A stretch of DNA of 58,851 bases from Chromatiales bacterium (GTDB lineage Bacteria; Pseudomonadota; Gammaproteobacteria; Chromatiales; Chromatiaceae), in contig JANQEV010000007.1 of the NCBI GenBank assembly GCA_028278145.1, positions 1 to 58,851 of the forward strand. Reading direction: 5' to 3'. The first letter of the stretch is position 1, and each line of letters starts with the position of its first letter. This document shows positions 18,644-26,424 of this stretch, in pieces. Below the pieces are notes generated by a model that was not told where the DNA came from, made no database searches, and worked only from the letters and a program-made list of their open reading frames with translations. The translations under genes and the position numbers were made by a program.

Positions 18644-19717
18644 CTATACCTCTTCTCCGCACATCAGATCCATCAGATCCTTTATCTGCAAGGCAAGATT
18701 GCGATACAGGGCTTCCATATCCTGGGTACCCATAGACTCTGGTGAAGGCCCCAGGTCCCACTCCAATGCACTGGTATGGAAGGGAATATCTTCGATATAT
18801 GATGAGACATCTCCCTGCAAGCTAACCACTACATGCTGGCCGGTAAGCTCTAACTGGGTAAGTTCACTCAGGGCTTTGGGGCGGGCACCCTCCAACCCTC
18901 CAACACGCTCAGCCAGAAACTCTGCCAGAGCAGGATTTATCTCTGTGGCCGGGGTCCTTCCTGCACTAGTGAAATTACCACAAGCAGGGTGATTCTTTCT
19001 GGCTATGGCCTCAGCCAGCTGACTCATCAGACTGTTGTCCTCATCGATAAACAGTACGTTGTAAACCTTGGGTTTCTTCTGCTTACCAGTCACAGAAAAG
19101 ATGGTGTCTTCACAGATATTCTTGGCCTGGTCCACCACCCGCTTGAGCTGAGTAAAGACCACAAACAGGGCCAGAGAATCCTTTACATCCTGCAACTGGG
19201 TGTTTTCCATTATCTCGGCATACACCGCATCCATATTATATTCAATATTGTCTGAAAGATGCTTGGTGCTGCGCGCCAGCTCTGCATTCTGATCATTAAA
19301 GGCCTTGATTGACTCCCTAACCATGGTCATGGTGTCAACGGTCATACGATCCAGTTCACGCCCTAAAACCCCAGTTGGTGGCGAGGAGATGCGTACCCCT
19401 TCACGGGCTATGACTACCGCATAGTCACCCATGCGCTCCAGCTCTATATTGATCCGGATAATGGAAGAGATCAGACGTAGGTAGGTACCACTTGGCAGGT
19501 GCACCGCAATAAATTTATGGCACATGCGGTCAATCTCACGCATGGTGCGATTAATGGGGAAATCTTTCAGTATGGTGGAATAGGCAAGCTTATGGTTACC
19601 GGTCTGCAGGGAGTGAATTGCATTACTGACCGCTTCCTCCACCGCCTGGGCCTGATCCGCTACCTTGTTACGGATCTCTTTCTGATCACGATACAGACGT
19701 TCCTCTAGAAGGGACAT
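18644..19717 (-). CDS. phoU: PhoU fused to an inactive LMW-phosphatase/arsenate reductase-like domain
   Basis: 357 residues from the ATG at 19717; the frame continues upstream to 19825 but that extension is not PhoU-like. Residues 1-210 form a PhoU domain (MSLLEERLYRD start; IELERMGDYAVVIA metal-binding helix at 91-104), the regulator that links Pst transport to PhoR. Residues 217-357 resemble low-molecular-weight tyrosine phosphatase/ArsC: YNVLFIDEDNSLMSQLAEA aligns with the family P-loop, SAGRTPATEINP follows, and EWDLGPSP occupies the late Asp motif. The catalytic Cys is replaced by Asp225 and the P-loop Arg by Met231, so catalysis is unlikely; oxyanion binding is possible. The fusion lies between pstS and pstC. 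Confidence 0.82.
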   Translation of the reverse strand: MSLLEERLYRDQKEIRNKVADQAQAVEEAVSNAIHSLQTGNHKLAYSTILKDFPINRTMREIDRMCHKFIAVHLPSGTYLRLISSIIRINIELERMGDYAVVIAREGVRISSPPTGVLGRELDRMTVDTMTMVRESIKAFNDQNAELARSTKHLSDNIEYNMDAVYAEIMENTQLQDVKDSLALFVVFTQLKRVVDQAKNICEDTIFSVTGKQKKPKVYNVLFIDEDNSLMSQLAEAIARKNHPACGNFTSAGRTPATEINPALAEFLAERVGGLEGARPKALSELTQLELTGQHVVVSLQGDVSSYIEDIPFHTSALEWDLGPSPESMGTQDMEALYRNLALQIKDLMDLMCGEEV

Positions 19718-19925
19718 ATCACAGTTACCAATCGTTGTTATGAAAAAAGATGTATCAGGCCAACCCTGACACCCCCAGTTTGCCGCCAGCCCAGAAACTA
19801 TCTGTCTGTTGGCAAACCCACGCAACCACCAGCTACATCCGGTGTAATCCTACCGACCAGCCCAGATTACCAGGCAGGCAAGTTACTCATTAGGCATTCA
19901 AATACCAAACACACAAACTTACATA

Positions 19926-20798
19926 TTACTTGCAGCTAACATCACGCATCGGAGCATAGCCTTTATCCGACAGGATACACTGCCCGGCATCACTCTTGAT
20001 CCAGTCCATGTATTTCTTGATAGCGCCCTGAGGCTCTCCATTGGTGTACATAAACAGCGGACGGGCAACCGGATAGCTGCGATCACTGGCGGTCTTTACA
20101 CTCGGGTTCACACAGTCACCGCCATCTTCTTTGGAGATACAGGCCATCTTGATATGGTCTGTGGCGTAAGCCAGGCCACTGTATCCGATGGCACAGGGGG
20201 TCTTCTCCACCAGGTCCACCACATCTTTGGAGCCGTGCATATCCAGGGTGCCCTGGCGGAACTTACCCCTCTTGCCCAGAACCGCCTTTTTAAAATAGGC
20301 GTAGGTGCCAGAGTTATTCTGGCGACTTACCACCACGATCTTGTCGCTGCCACAACCGGGGACCTTGAGTCCCAGATCAGACCATTTGGTTGCCTTGCCG
20401 TCCCGGATATAGATATCTTTCAGCTGGTTGAATGAGAGCTGATTAGCTGGATTGGCAGAGTTGATGAATACGGCCAGGGCATCATAACCAACCACGTGTT
20501 CCATGGGGTTCTGGCCCTTCTTCTTGGCGTTCTTGAGCTCTTTTTTCTTCATCTTGCGGCTGGCATTGGCAATATCCACCGTGCCATTGATCATGGCCGC
20601 AATCCCGGTACCGGAACCACCACCAGAAACCGCAACTGCCACACTTGCATCCACATCCCGATATTTCTCAGCCCAGGCCTGGGCAACATTCACCAGGGTA
20701 TCTGAGCCCTTGTTCTGGATTACGGTGCGGTCTGCAGCATTTACCCCGCAGGCTGCGCTGACGGTAACCAGGATCATTACAAACTGTTTCAGATTCAT
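19926..20798 (-). CDS. pstS: Phosphate-binding protein PstS
   Basis: Periplasmic phosphate receptor of the importer, 290 residues from the ATG at 20798, which has GAGGA five bases upstream. Other in-frame starts exist at 20810 (ATG) and 20813 (TTG). A signal peptide (about 1-21, ending GVNA) precedes the mature protein. Phosphate-binding elements are visible: GSDTL near the N-terminus, SGGGSGTGIAAMINGTVDIA, and SRQNNSGTY. The mature protein carries six Cys, possibly three disulfides, more than typical PstS proteins. It is the first gene of the cluster, preceded by a Pho-box-like repeat and separated by about 210 gene-free bases from phoU. Confidence 0.94.
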   Translation of the reverse strand: MNLKQFVMILVTVSAACGVNAADRTVIQNKGSDTLVNVAQAWAEKYRDVDASVAVAVSGGGSGTGIAAMINGTVDIANASRKMKKKELKNAKKKGQNPMEHVVGYDALAVFINSANPANQLSFNQLKDIYIRDGKATKWSDLGLKVPGCGSDKIVVVSRQNNSGTYAYFKKAVLGKRGKFRQGTLDMHGSKDVVDLVEKTPCAIGYSGLAYATDHIKMACISKEDGGDCVNPSVKTASDRSYPVARPLFMYTNGEPQGAIKKYMDWIKSDAGQCILSDKGYAPMRDVSCK

Positions 20799-20855
20799 CA
20801 CATTCCTCATCAATGGTGGTTATCCTATATTTTTAACAGCAGTGTAATGTTGGAT

Positions 20856-20874
20856 TGTTACCGGAATGTTACAA
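20856..20874 (-). promoter_or_regulatory. Pho-box-like direct repeat upstream of pstS
   Basis: On the minus strand TTGTAACA and CGGTAACA repeat with an 11-base period, each containing GTAACA (plus-strand TGTTAC at 20856 and 20867). PhoB binds direct repeats of 7 bases separated by 4, the same period, with the consensus half-site CTGTCAT or close variants such as TGTAACA. The repeat lies about 58 bases before the pstS ATG, with AT-rich sequence between that could hold the -10. Confidence 0.55.
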
Positions 20875-20902
20875 GCAGTTTGATTGTATTACATCTGGTT
20901 TT

Positions 20903-21331
20903 TTATCTTCCCCTGGCACTTTTCTTACACTCAGCCATGGCCTGACGGCTATCACTGGACTGGAGGCACTTAATGCTGATTTCGGCCTCGGTCAGGGAGC
21001 GATCCAGGTCGTTGTGAATCTGCTCAGCCAGGGCCTTGCTCCACACCATTCTGGGCATCTGTGGACCGACCTGACCCCCAATATGATTCCCGGAACTGGC
21101 TGTACGCTGAGAATCGGCCATGATTTTAATACAGACGTTAAGTTGCTCGGAATTGGCACTCTCTGCCACGCACTTCCTGGTCTGCTTCAGCGGCTCAATA
21201 GATTTAGTCAATACTGGAAGCATCATTTGTCTATACTGACTAAAATCCTGCAGATCCACAGCCTGCCCCGCAATTACCTCTGAAGCAATCAACAGCACCA
21301 AGAGAACAGTGGTGTAATATCTGGTTTTCAT
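20903..21331 (-). CDS. Secreted protein of unknown function with four cysteines
   Basis: 142 residues starting with a clear signal peptide (about 1-21, MKTRYYTTVLLVLLIASEVIAG). The mature part is mostly helical and holds four Cys in two pairs (RKCVAES...LNVCIKIM and IKCLQSS...MAECKKS), suggesting two disulfides in the periplasm. I do not recognise the family. It sits between the HDAC-like gene (24 bases upstream) and the pstS promoter region on the same strand, so it may be cotranscribed with the amidohydrolase. Confidence 0.7.
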   Translation of the reverse strand: MKTRYYTTVLLVLLIASEVIAGQAVDLQDFSQYRQMMLPVLTKSIEPLKQTRKCVAESANSEQLNVCIKIMADSQRTASSGNHIGGQVGPQMPRMVWSKALAEQIHNDLDRSLTEAEISIKCLQSSDSRQAMAECKKSARGR

Positions 21332-21355
21332 CTACTTCTCCAAAAAACTTTTTGA

Positions 21356-22279
21356 TCAATTTCCAATCAGAGCCTCAAGGTGAGCCACCGCGCTGCGACC
21401 CAGGGCACTAAGAGCGTAACCACCTTCCAGTACGGACACTATCCTACCTTCAGCATGCTTGTCCGCTATGGCCTTTAGCTTCGAGGTCACCCAGGCGTAG
21501 TCCGTCTCCCGCAACTCCAAGTGGGATATATTGTCTTCTATATGCGCATCAAAGCCAGCAGAAATCATAATAAGCTGCGGCCGAAACTGATCCAAGGCCG
21601 GCAACCATCGCTCCTCCACCCGCTGCTGAAACTCAACACCTGAAGTCCCTGCAGCCAAGGGGATATTGAAGATATGCGGCGAAACGGTATCAAAGCCGCT
21701 ACCCGGATAGAGCGGGTGCTGAAAGCTGGAACCGAAAAACACCCGCGGTTCATCCAGGAATATATCCTCAGTGCCATTACCGTGATGTACATCAAAATCC
21801 ATAATGGCCACCCGCTCCAGCCCGTGCTGCTCCAAGGCATGGGCAGCACCCACAGCGATATTATTAAAGTAACAGAACCCCATGGCCCGATTGTGTTCGG
21901 CGTGATGTCCCGGCGGGCGAACCGAACAGAAAGCGGTACGGGTATCTGTCTGCATAACCAGGTCCACTGCATAGACCACGGCACCAGCTGATCGCATAAT
22001 TGCATTCAGCGACTTCGGCATCATGGCCGTGTCACTATCCAGGTGCAGAACACCCTCCGCTGGCGCCATGTCAATAATTCTTGATATGTGGGCCGGGTCG
22101 TGCACCCGCTCCAGATGCTGGCGCTCCACCATAGGCGCATCATGCTGCTCTACTACAGATCCAACAGCAGAACTTAGGACACTATCCTGGATGGCACTCA
22201 GCCTGGCAGGCCGCTCCGGATGTCCATAACCAACGTCATGAAGTAGGCAATCAGCATGAGAAATAAAGGCAATTGGCAC
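21356..22279 (-). CDS. Histone deacetylase-family amidohydrolase
   Basis: Zinc-dependent deacetylase of the arginase/deacetylase fold, 307 residues. The N-terminal H..DCLLHDVGYGHPERPARL, the active-site double His in GHHAEHNRAMGFCYFNN, and the zinc ligands in MDFDVHHGNGT are all visible, with the later SAGFDAH and EGGY motifs. Bacterial members include acetoin-utilisation AcuC-like proteins and acetylpolyamine amidohydrolases; the substrate here is not evident. It lies downstream of parA on the same strand, 54 bases away. Confidence 0.92.
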   Translation of the reverse strand: MPIAFISHADCLLHDVGYGHPERPARLSAIQDSVLSSAVGSVVEQHDAPMVERQHLERVHDPAHISRIIDMAPAEGVLHLDSDTAMMPKSLNAIMRSAGAVVYAVDLVMQTDTRTAFCSVRPPGHHAEHNRAMGFCYFNNIAVGAAHALEQHGLERVAIMDFDVHHGNGTEDIFLDEPRVFFGSSFQHPLYPGSGFDTVSPHIFNIPLAAGTSGVEFQQRVEERWLPALDQFRPQLIMISAGFDAHIEDNISHLELRETDYAWVTSKLKAIADKHAEGRIVSVLEGGYALSALGRSAVAHLEALIGN

Positions 22280-22333
22280 AGTAACACCCCTACATGAAGA
22301 GTAAACTACAACGCAGCGGAATCTAGCATAAAC

Positions 22334-23092
22334 CTAGAGGCTATAATCATCCAGCGCCCTCACCTTCACCTCACGCCACAGTTGGCGATAGGCCTCAGCA
22401 GATTTGCTGGCAGGTGCAAAATGGTTGACCGGCGCCCGTTCCACCCCCATCAACTCCACATTCTTGGCATAGGGCACCCTGGCATCCAACATCTCTCTAA
22501 TCTCATTCGACATACGGGCAACCATATCCCGTTGCAGCTCCCTTCTCTTGTCATACATAGAGAAAAATGGAAGCAGTTGCAGATGCTGCGGTGGTTTGTG
22601 GTGAAAAAAACTCAGCAATTGTTGATAGGTACGTAAGGAAAAGGTGGTTGGTATCAACGGGATCAATAGTGCATCCGCAACCTGAAAGATGTTCTCGGCC
22701 ATTAGGGAGATGCTGGGGGCACAATCGATAAACAGCAGATCGTACTCTTCCTTCAATGGCAACAGCAATCTTAGCAGGTGAACGTCAGGGTGCTTAGTAC
22801 GGGTAAAGATTCGATCAAAATTCCGTAGGGAAAAATCTGCCGGAATCAGATCCAGCCCTTCAAAATCTGTTGCCTTAACCGCACGCTCAAGAGTGCTGGA
22901 ATCATTCTTTAGTGATTTGAGTCCACCTTTCACTTTGGGCTTGATGCGAAAACAGAAGCTGGCGGCGCCTTGAGGGTCCAGATCCCACAACAGGGTACGG
23001 TAACCATCACAGGCTGCAAGATAGGCCAGACTGACAGCAGCCGAGGTCTTCCCAACTCCACCTTTTATGTTGTGGGTCGCAAAAACCTTCAT
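22334..23092 (-). CDS. ParA-family ATPase linked to a CHAD protein
   Basis: ParA/MinD-type ATPase of 252 residues with the deviant Walker A KGGVGKTSA (about 10-18), the DLDPQGAAS switch (about 38-46) and Walker B DLLFIDCAPS. Such proteins position DNA, chemoreceptor arrays, carboxysomes or other cargo over the nucleoid. No ParB gene or parS-like site is seen nearby, which argues against plain chromosome partition. Its ATG overlaps the stop of the upstream CHAD gene (ATGA), so the two are translationally coupled and the CHAD protein may define its cargo. Confidence 0.88.
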   Translation of the reverse strand: MKVFATHNIKGGVGKTSAAVSLAYLAACDGYRTLLWDLDPQGAASFCFRIKPKVKGGLKSLKNDSSTLERAVKATDFEGLDLIPADFSLRNFDRIFTRTKHPDVHLLRLLLPLKEEYDLLFIDCAPSISLMAENIFQVADALLIPLIPTTFSLRTYQQLLSFFHHKPPQHLQLLPFFSMYDKRRELQRDMVARMSNEIREMLDARVPYAKNVELMGVERAPVNHFAPASKSAEAYRQLWREVKVRALDDYSL

Positions 23093-24669
23093 GTCCCACC
23101 ACTCTTTCTTGGCAGCTTAAACATAGACTTGAAACGCTCGCGGATCTTTTTTCTGGTAAATTGTTCAATCTGATTTAACACCAGGACACGCGCCCGTTTT
23201 CTTTCACGCTTTCGATCAGCGATCAACTGCTCCATCGCTTCCAGAGATATCTCGCGCATGGCTTGGGTCCGGGTCATTCTGGACAGATAATCTCTTAGCC
23301 TGCGGTATTGCAGATCCACATCACGATACTGACTCAGACACTGTTGCAACTTGCCTTGCTCTGACTGCAACTGGCGCATACGCTTTCCAGGAAACAGGCT
23401 GCTGAAGATTTCCATGTGATATCCCAGGCGCTTGCTGGTCTGGTATAGAGCAATAATTTTCTCGGCCTTGGGGTTAGGCAACAAATTATGGGCAGCCTTT
23501 ACCAATTCCCTGTAGATAGTGTAGATACTATTACTGGCAGTTATCTCTATGGGGGCAGCAGCGCCCGCAGGCAGTTCACCAACACTACTGAAACTGCGAA
23601 AATAACTGGACATGGAGTCAGTCAATCTCAGATAACGGTAGCTATCCAGAGCAACCCTCATCTGCGCTAATTTCTCCTGCTTCTCGCTCTGCAGGAAGGA
23701 GTAAAGTGAATACAACGCCTTTTGATGCACTGCATCCACCCTGGTTTCAAAGTCCTGAAACAGATTGATGTATATATCCAGGTCTCTGATCCTGGTTGCC
23801 TCCTGTTGCACCCATTGCAGATCACTATCAAGCAGTTTTATCTTATTACCAGGAAACAGTGGTGCAAACATAAAGAAAAAACAACGAATACGGCGCACCG
23901 CCACCAGAAAATCATGTAAATATTCCGGGTCCTTCCCCTCCCTGGCGCCAGCTACATTTGACTCCATTATCTGTAAATATCGATTCAGAATTTCGCCCAG
24001 CACGACAATTGATGCTTGCCCAGTCTCCAGGGAGAATTGTGGCCGGCCAGTGTAAGCACCCGGAGTTATATCCAGGACAGCCAAGGCAGATAATAGTGGG
24101 TCATCCACTACGGGGAGTAATTTCCCTTTCTGCACAATCTTGCTCTGCCGTTCACGGAATATCTGTTCGTAACCACGATAGGGGAAAAAATAGATGGTTT
24201 CCTGCAGCTGCAAGTATGTCGCGTGTGAAGAAGAGAGGACCTTGTCGTGCCTTAGCTCCACACGCATCAGCGTCTTCTCATCCCTGTTCAGTAACAGCAG
24301 CTTCTCAACACTCCCCTGTAGGTTGGCATGAGCCAGCAACAATCTGGACCCAATAATTTGTTTCAGTTTTGGCTGCATTCCAGCATTACTAAAATCTGCC
24401 GCCCTTTGCGGTATTTTTCTTACGGTACGCGTCAAGAAAATCTGACCACTACCCATCTCCCTCCAGGTCAGAACACACAAACCTCCACGAACCTCTACTT
24501 CCAAGACCATCCCGGCCTGGAACAGGCGCCAGTCAAAAGTATCCAGGTAACAACGTCTGATATCACCTGATACCTCAACCCTCACCTCCATGCCATCTGA
24601 CAATAGAGATTCCAGGCTCTTCCTGGAAAGCGAGTCAGAAGCGGTAAAGATCATCTGTTTACTGGTCAC
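23089..24669 (-). CDS. CYTH-like/CHAD domain protein
   Basis: 526 residues. The N-terminal part resembles a divergent CYTH/triphosphate-tunnel fold (YLDTFDWRLFQAGMVLEVE at about 41-59). From about 220 a CHAD domain follows, with the defining His and basic helix HDFLVAVRRIR and further Arg/Lys-rich helices (KRLGYHMEIF; YRDVDLQYRRLRDYL). CHAD domains are established as polyphosphate-binding and localise to polyphosphate granules; CYTH domains handle triphosphates or polyphosphate. The protein ends in a strongly basic tail. It overlaps parA by four bases and lies upstream of the phosphate cluster on the same strand. No polyphosphate kinase gene is present in the window. Confidence 0.85.
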   Translation of the reverse strand: MTSKQMIFTASDSLSRKSLESLLSDGMEVRVEVSGDIRRCYLDTFDWRLFQAGMVLEVEVRGGLCVLTWREMGSGQIFLTRTVRKIPQRAADFSNAGMQPKLKQIIGSRLLLAHANLQGSVEKLLLLNRDEKTLMRVELRHDKVLSSSHATYLQLQETIYFFPYRGYEQIFRERQSKIVQKGKLLPVVDDPLLSALAVLDITPGAYTGRPQFSLETGQASIVVLGEILNRYLQIMESNVAGAREGKDPEYLHDFLVAVRRIRCFFFMFAPLFPGNKIKLLDSDLQWVQQEATRIRDLDIYINLFQDFETRVDAVHQKALYSLYSFLQSEKQEKLAQMRVALDSYRYLRLTDSMSSYFRSFSSVGELPAGAAAPIEITASNSIYTIYRELVKAAHNLLPNPKAEKIIALYQTSKRLGYHMEIFSSLFPGKRMRQLQSEQGKLQQCLSQYRDVDLQYRRLRDYLSRMTRTQAMREISLEAMEQLIADRKRERKRARVLVLNQIEQFTRKKIRERFKSMFKLPRKSGGT

Positions 24670-24832
24670 TGAATATCCTGAGGCATGTTTAGGGAACCGC
24701 TGATCAACCTTAACCTGTATCTACCTCCCCCTCAAACAGATAGCCTGAATCTAAAACCACATTTTGTACGTAAATAGACTAAACGGGCAATTATCGCACC
24801 ACTGCAATCAACCTGAGGCAGGAGAGAATAAG

Positions 24833-25009
24833 ATGAACAACCAGGCACACAGAAAGGCTGGAACAAACAACTCCAAATACCTCTGGAAGATGCAGATGGT
24901 GCATATCAATCGGCCGGTACATAGCTATATTTTTCATGCCACAAGCCAAAAACAGGTAAACAGCAGACACTATGTGCCTTGGCTTTCACTAACTGCAGTG
25001 GAGATATAA
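24833..25009 (+). CDS. Possible small protein, 58 residues
   Basis: A frame of 58 residues begins at an ATG preceded by AGGAGA eight bases upstream. The sequence is polar and Asn/His-rich and resembles nothing I know. It lies in the 547-base gap between the divergent CHAD gene and a secreted protein gene. Apart from this frame and the inverted repeat at 25098-25142, the gap shows nothing I can name. Confidence 0.25.
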   Translation: MNNQAHRKAGTNNSKYLWKMQMVHINRPVHSYIFHATSQKQVNSRHYVPWLSLTAVEI

Positions 25010-25097
25010 ACTCCCCCACGCGCAAATATTTAGCGCCACTAGATAAACCTTTAGGTATCAGACAAATCCTATCTACACCACCTGAAACCACTGGAAA

Positions 25098-25142
25098 GGC
25101 GCAATAAAATCATCTGGTTACATACCATTTCCCTATTGCGCC
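25098..25142. repeat. 9-bp perfect inverted repeat in a promoter region
   Basis: GGCGCAATA (25098-25106) and TATTGCGCC (25134-25142) are perfect inverted copies 27 bases apart, located 75-120 bases before the secreted protein gene at 25217. The position suits a split operator or a leader stem-loop. No T-run follows. Confidence 0.35.
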
Positions 25143-25216
25143 AACAACACAGTGGGGTTAACATTACCCGATTCCAAATACACCCGACTGCCAAGTTATT
25201 TAACTAGAGATACATT

Positions 25217-25765
25217 ATGCACAACAAATTTGCTGCACTGTTGCTTTCCGCTGTTATCACCACAGCTGCCTTCAACTTGTCAGCAGGTGAAATTGTTGCG
25301 CCTCCATCTTCTGTGAATCCATCATCAGAGAACGATAACCAGGTATACCTGGGGTTACTCTGGTACATTGGCGGAACCTACGTGCCTAGGATTGAATTGG
25401 GCTACCGCAACGTAAAAGTGGATCGGCACGGTGATGTTAAAGGTGGTGCCGCGAGCATGTCCTTTCTGCCAGGCAAAGGTTTGGATATGTTTAAACTCAA
25501 GGGTGTGCGAGGCGGCCGAAACTCCCAGGGAGAGCTGGGTGTAGGCTATAGCATCCAGCATGGGACCTTCCTGGGAACGCTCGGAGTTCAAGGCAATCAC
25601 ATTACCGGCGGTCTGGACTACCTGTTTGGCGTAGGCCCGCAGGTGTTTGGTGGTATCAATACCATCGGTAACTACCACAAGTCCAACAACTGCCCATCCG
25701 GTACCAACTACAATAAATACACCAAGCAATGTGACATGCCCGGTGGGATGGGCGGTATGATGTAA
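25217..25765 (+). CDS. Secreted, beta-rich protein of unknown function
   Basis: 182 residues with a signal peptide (about 1-23, ending LSAG). The mature protein alternates polar and hydrophobic residues with many Gly and Tyr (QVYLGLLWYIGGTYVPRIEL; GELGVGYSIQHGTFLGTLGV), as in small outer-membrane barrels, and ends in a Cys-containing segment (NCPSGTNY..QCDMPGG) and a Gly/Met tail. Family unknown. A strong intrinsic terminator 32 bases downstream indicates a monocistronic transcript. Confidence 0.75.
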   Translation: MHNKFAALLLSAVITTAAFNLSAGEIVAPPSSVNPSSENDNQVYLGLLWYIGGTYVPRIELGYRNVKVDRHGDVKGGAASMSFLPGKGLDMFKLKGVRGGRNSQGELGVGYSIQHGTFLGTLGVQGNHITGGLDYLFGVGPQVFGGINTIGNYHKSNNCPSGTNYNKYTKQCDMPGGMGGMM

Positions 25766-25796
25766 TACTCCTGTCTGTTACTGGTAGCAAAAAAAC

Positions 25797-25820
25797 AGGG
25801 CCTGACGGCCCTTTTTTTTG
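25797..25820 (+). terminator. Rho-independent terminator
   Basis: AGGGCC-TGAC-GGCCCT (25797-25812) forms a perfect 6-bp GC-rich stem with a 4-base loop directly followed by a run of T (25812-25819). It ends the transcript of the secreted protein gene at 25217. Confidence 0.9.
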
Positions 25821-25932
25821 CCTTAATTTCAGAAACAACTGGCATTGAGTATGACTGGAGGTTTAAGGTAACACCCAAGCTTCAGACTGCACCATCAAAT
25901 GCCATGCTTCCAGAAATCCAATATGATGAATC

Positions 25933-26424
25933 ATGATCAGAAACCCGTTTAACACCAAACTTACTCGGCGCGAACTACTGACCCTGTTTCTAGCCGGCAT
26001 ATTTCCGCTCAACCTGCGCGCATTCACACCCACAGACAGTCCTGAATACATATTGGTGCTACGTGCGTTATTAGACACCCTGATCCCAGCCGATGACATC
26101 ACCCCGTCGGCATCAGCCCTGGGTATACACCAGGAGATAATTGACGGCACCAGTTCAGATTTTGCCTATGATCAACTGATTCAACTGGGTTGTCGCTGGT
26201 TGAATCACCAGTCAAATGGTGATTTTACCAATCTGCAAATGCCCCAGCGCATTCAGATTCTCCAGTGGATGGAGCAGGCCGATAGACACAGCCTGCCAGC
26301 ACTGTTTTTCAACCGCCTTCGGTATGAAGCCATGGCACTCTATTACAGCCAACCTGCCAGCTGGAAAGGCCTGGGGCTGGAGCGCCCGCCTCAACCTCTT
26401 GGTTATATGGATTATCAGAGTTGA
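25933..26424 (+). CDS. Gluconate 2-dehydrogenase subunit 3-like protein with Tat-like signal
   Basis: 163 residues, small-subunit family of membrane-linked GMC dehydrogenases. The N-terminus holds a twin-arginine motif (KLTRRELLTLFLAG, about 9-22) followed by a hydrophobic stretch. In characterised gluconate and fructose dehydrogenases, the small subunit carries the Tat signal and exports the folded FAD subunit with it. The stop codon overlaps the TTG start of the GMC gene, supporting coupled synthesis of the two. The usual third subunit, a multihaem cytochrome c, is not adjacent. Confidence 0.75.
   Translation: MIRNPFNTKLTRRELLTLFLAGIFPLNLRAFTPTDSPEYILVLRALLDTLIPADDITPSASALGIHQEIIDGTSSDFAYDQLIQLGCRWLNHQSNGDFTNLQMPQRIQILQWMEQADRHSLPALFFNRLRYEAMALYYSQPASWKGLGLERPPQPLGYMDYQS

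Noticed and set aside
19718..19825. 36-residue N-terminal extension of the PhoU fusion
   Set aside because: The conserved PhoU start is at 19717; the extension has no signal peptide or family match.
21565..22005. 146-residue frame on the same strand as the HDAC-family gene
   Set aside because: Out-of-frame shadow of the amidohydrolase, whose motifs are intact in the main frame; no frameshift is needed.
22334..23092. ParA gene as part of a plasmid or chromosome partition locus
   Set aside because: No parB, parS-like repeats or replication genes are nearby, and the overlap with the CHAD gene suggests another cargo.
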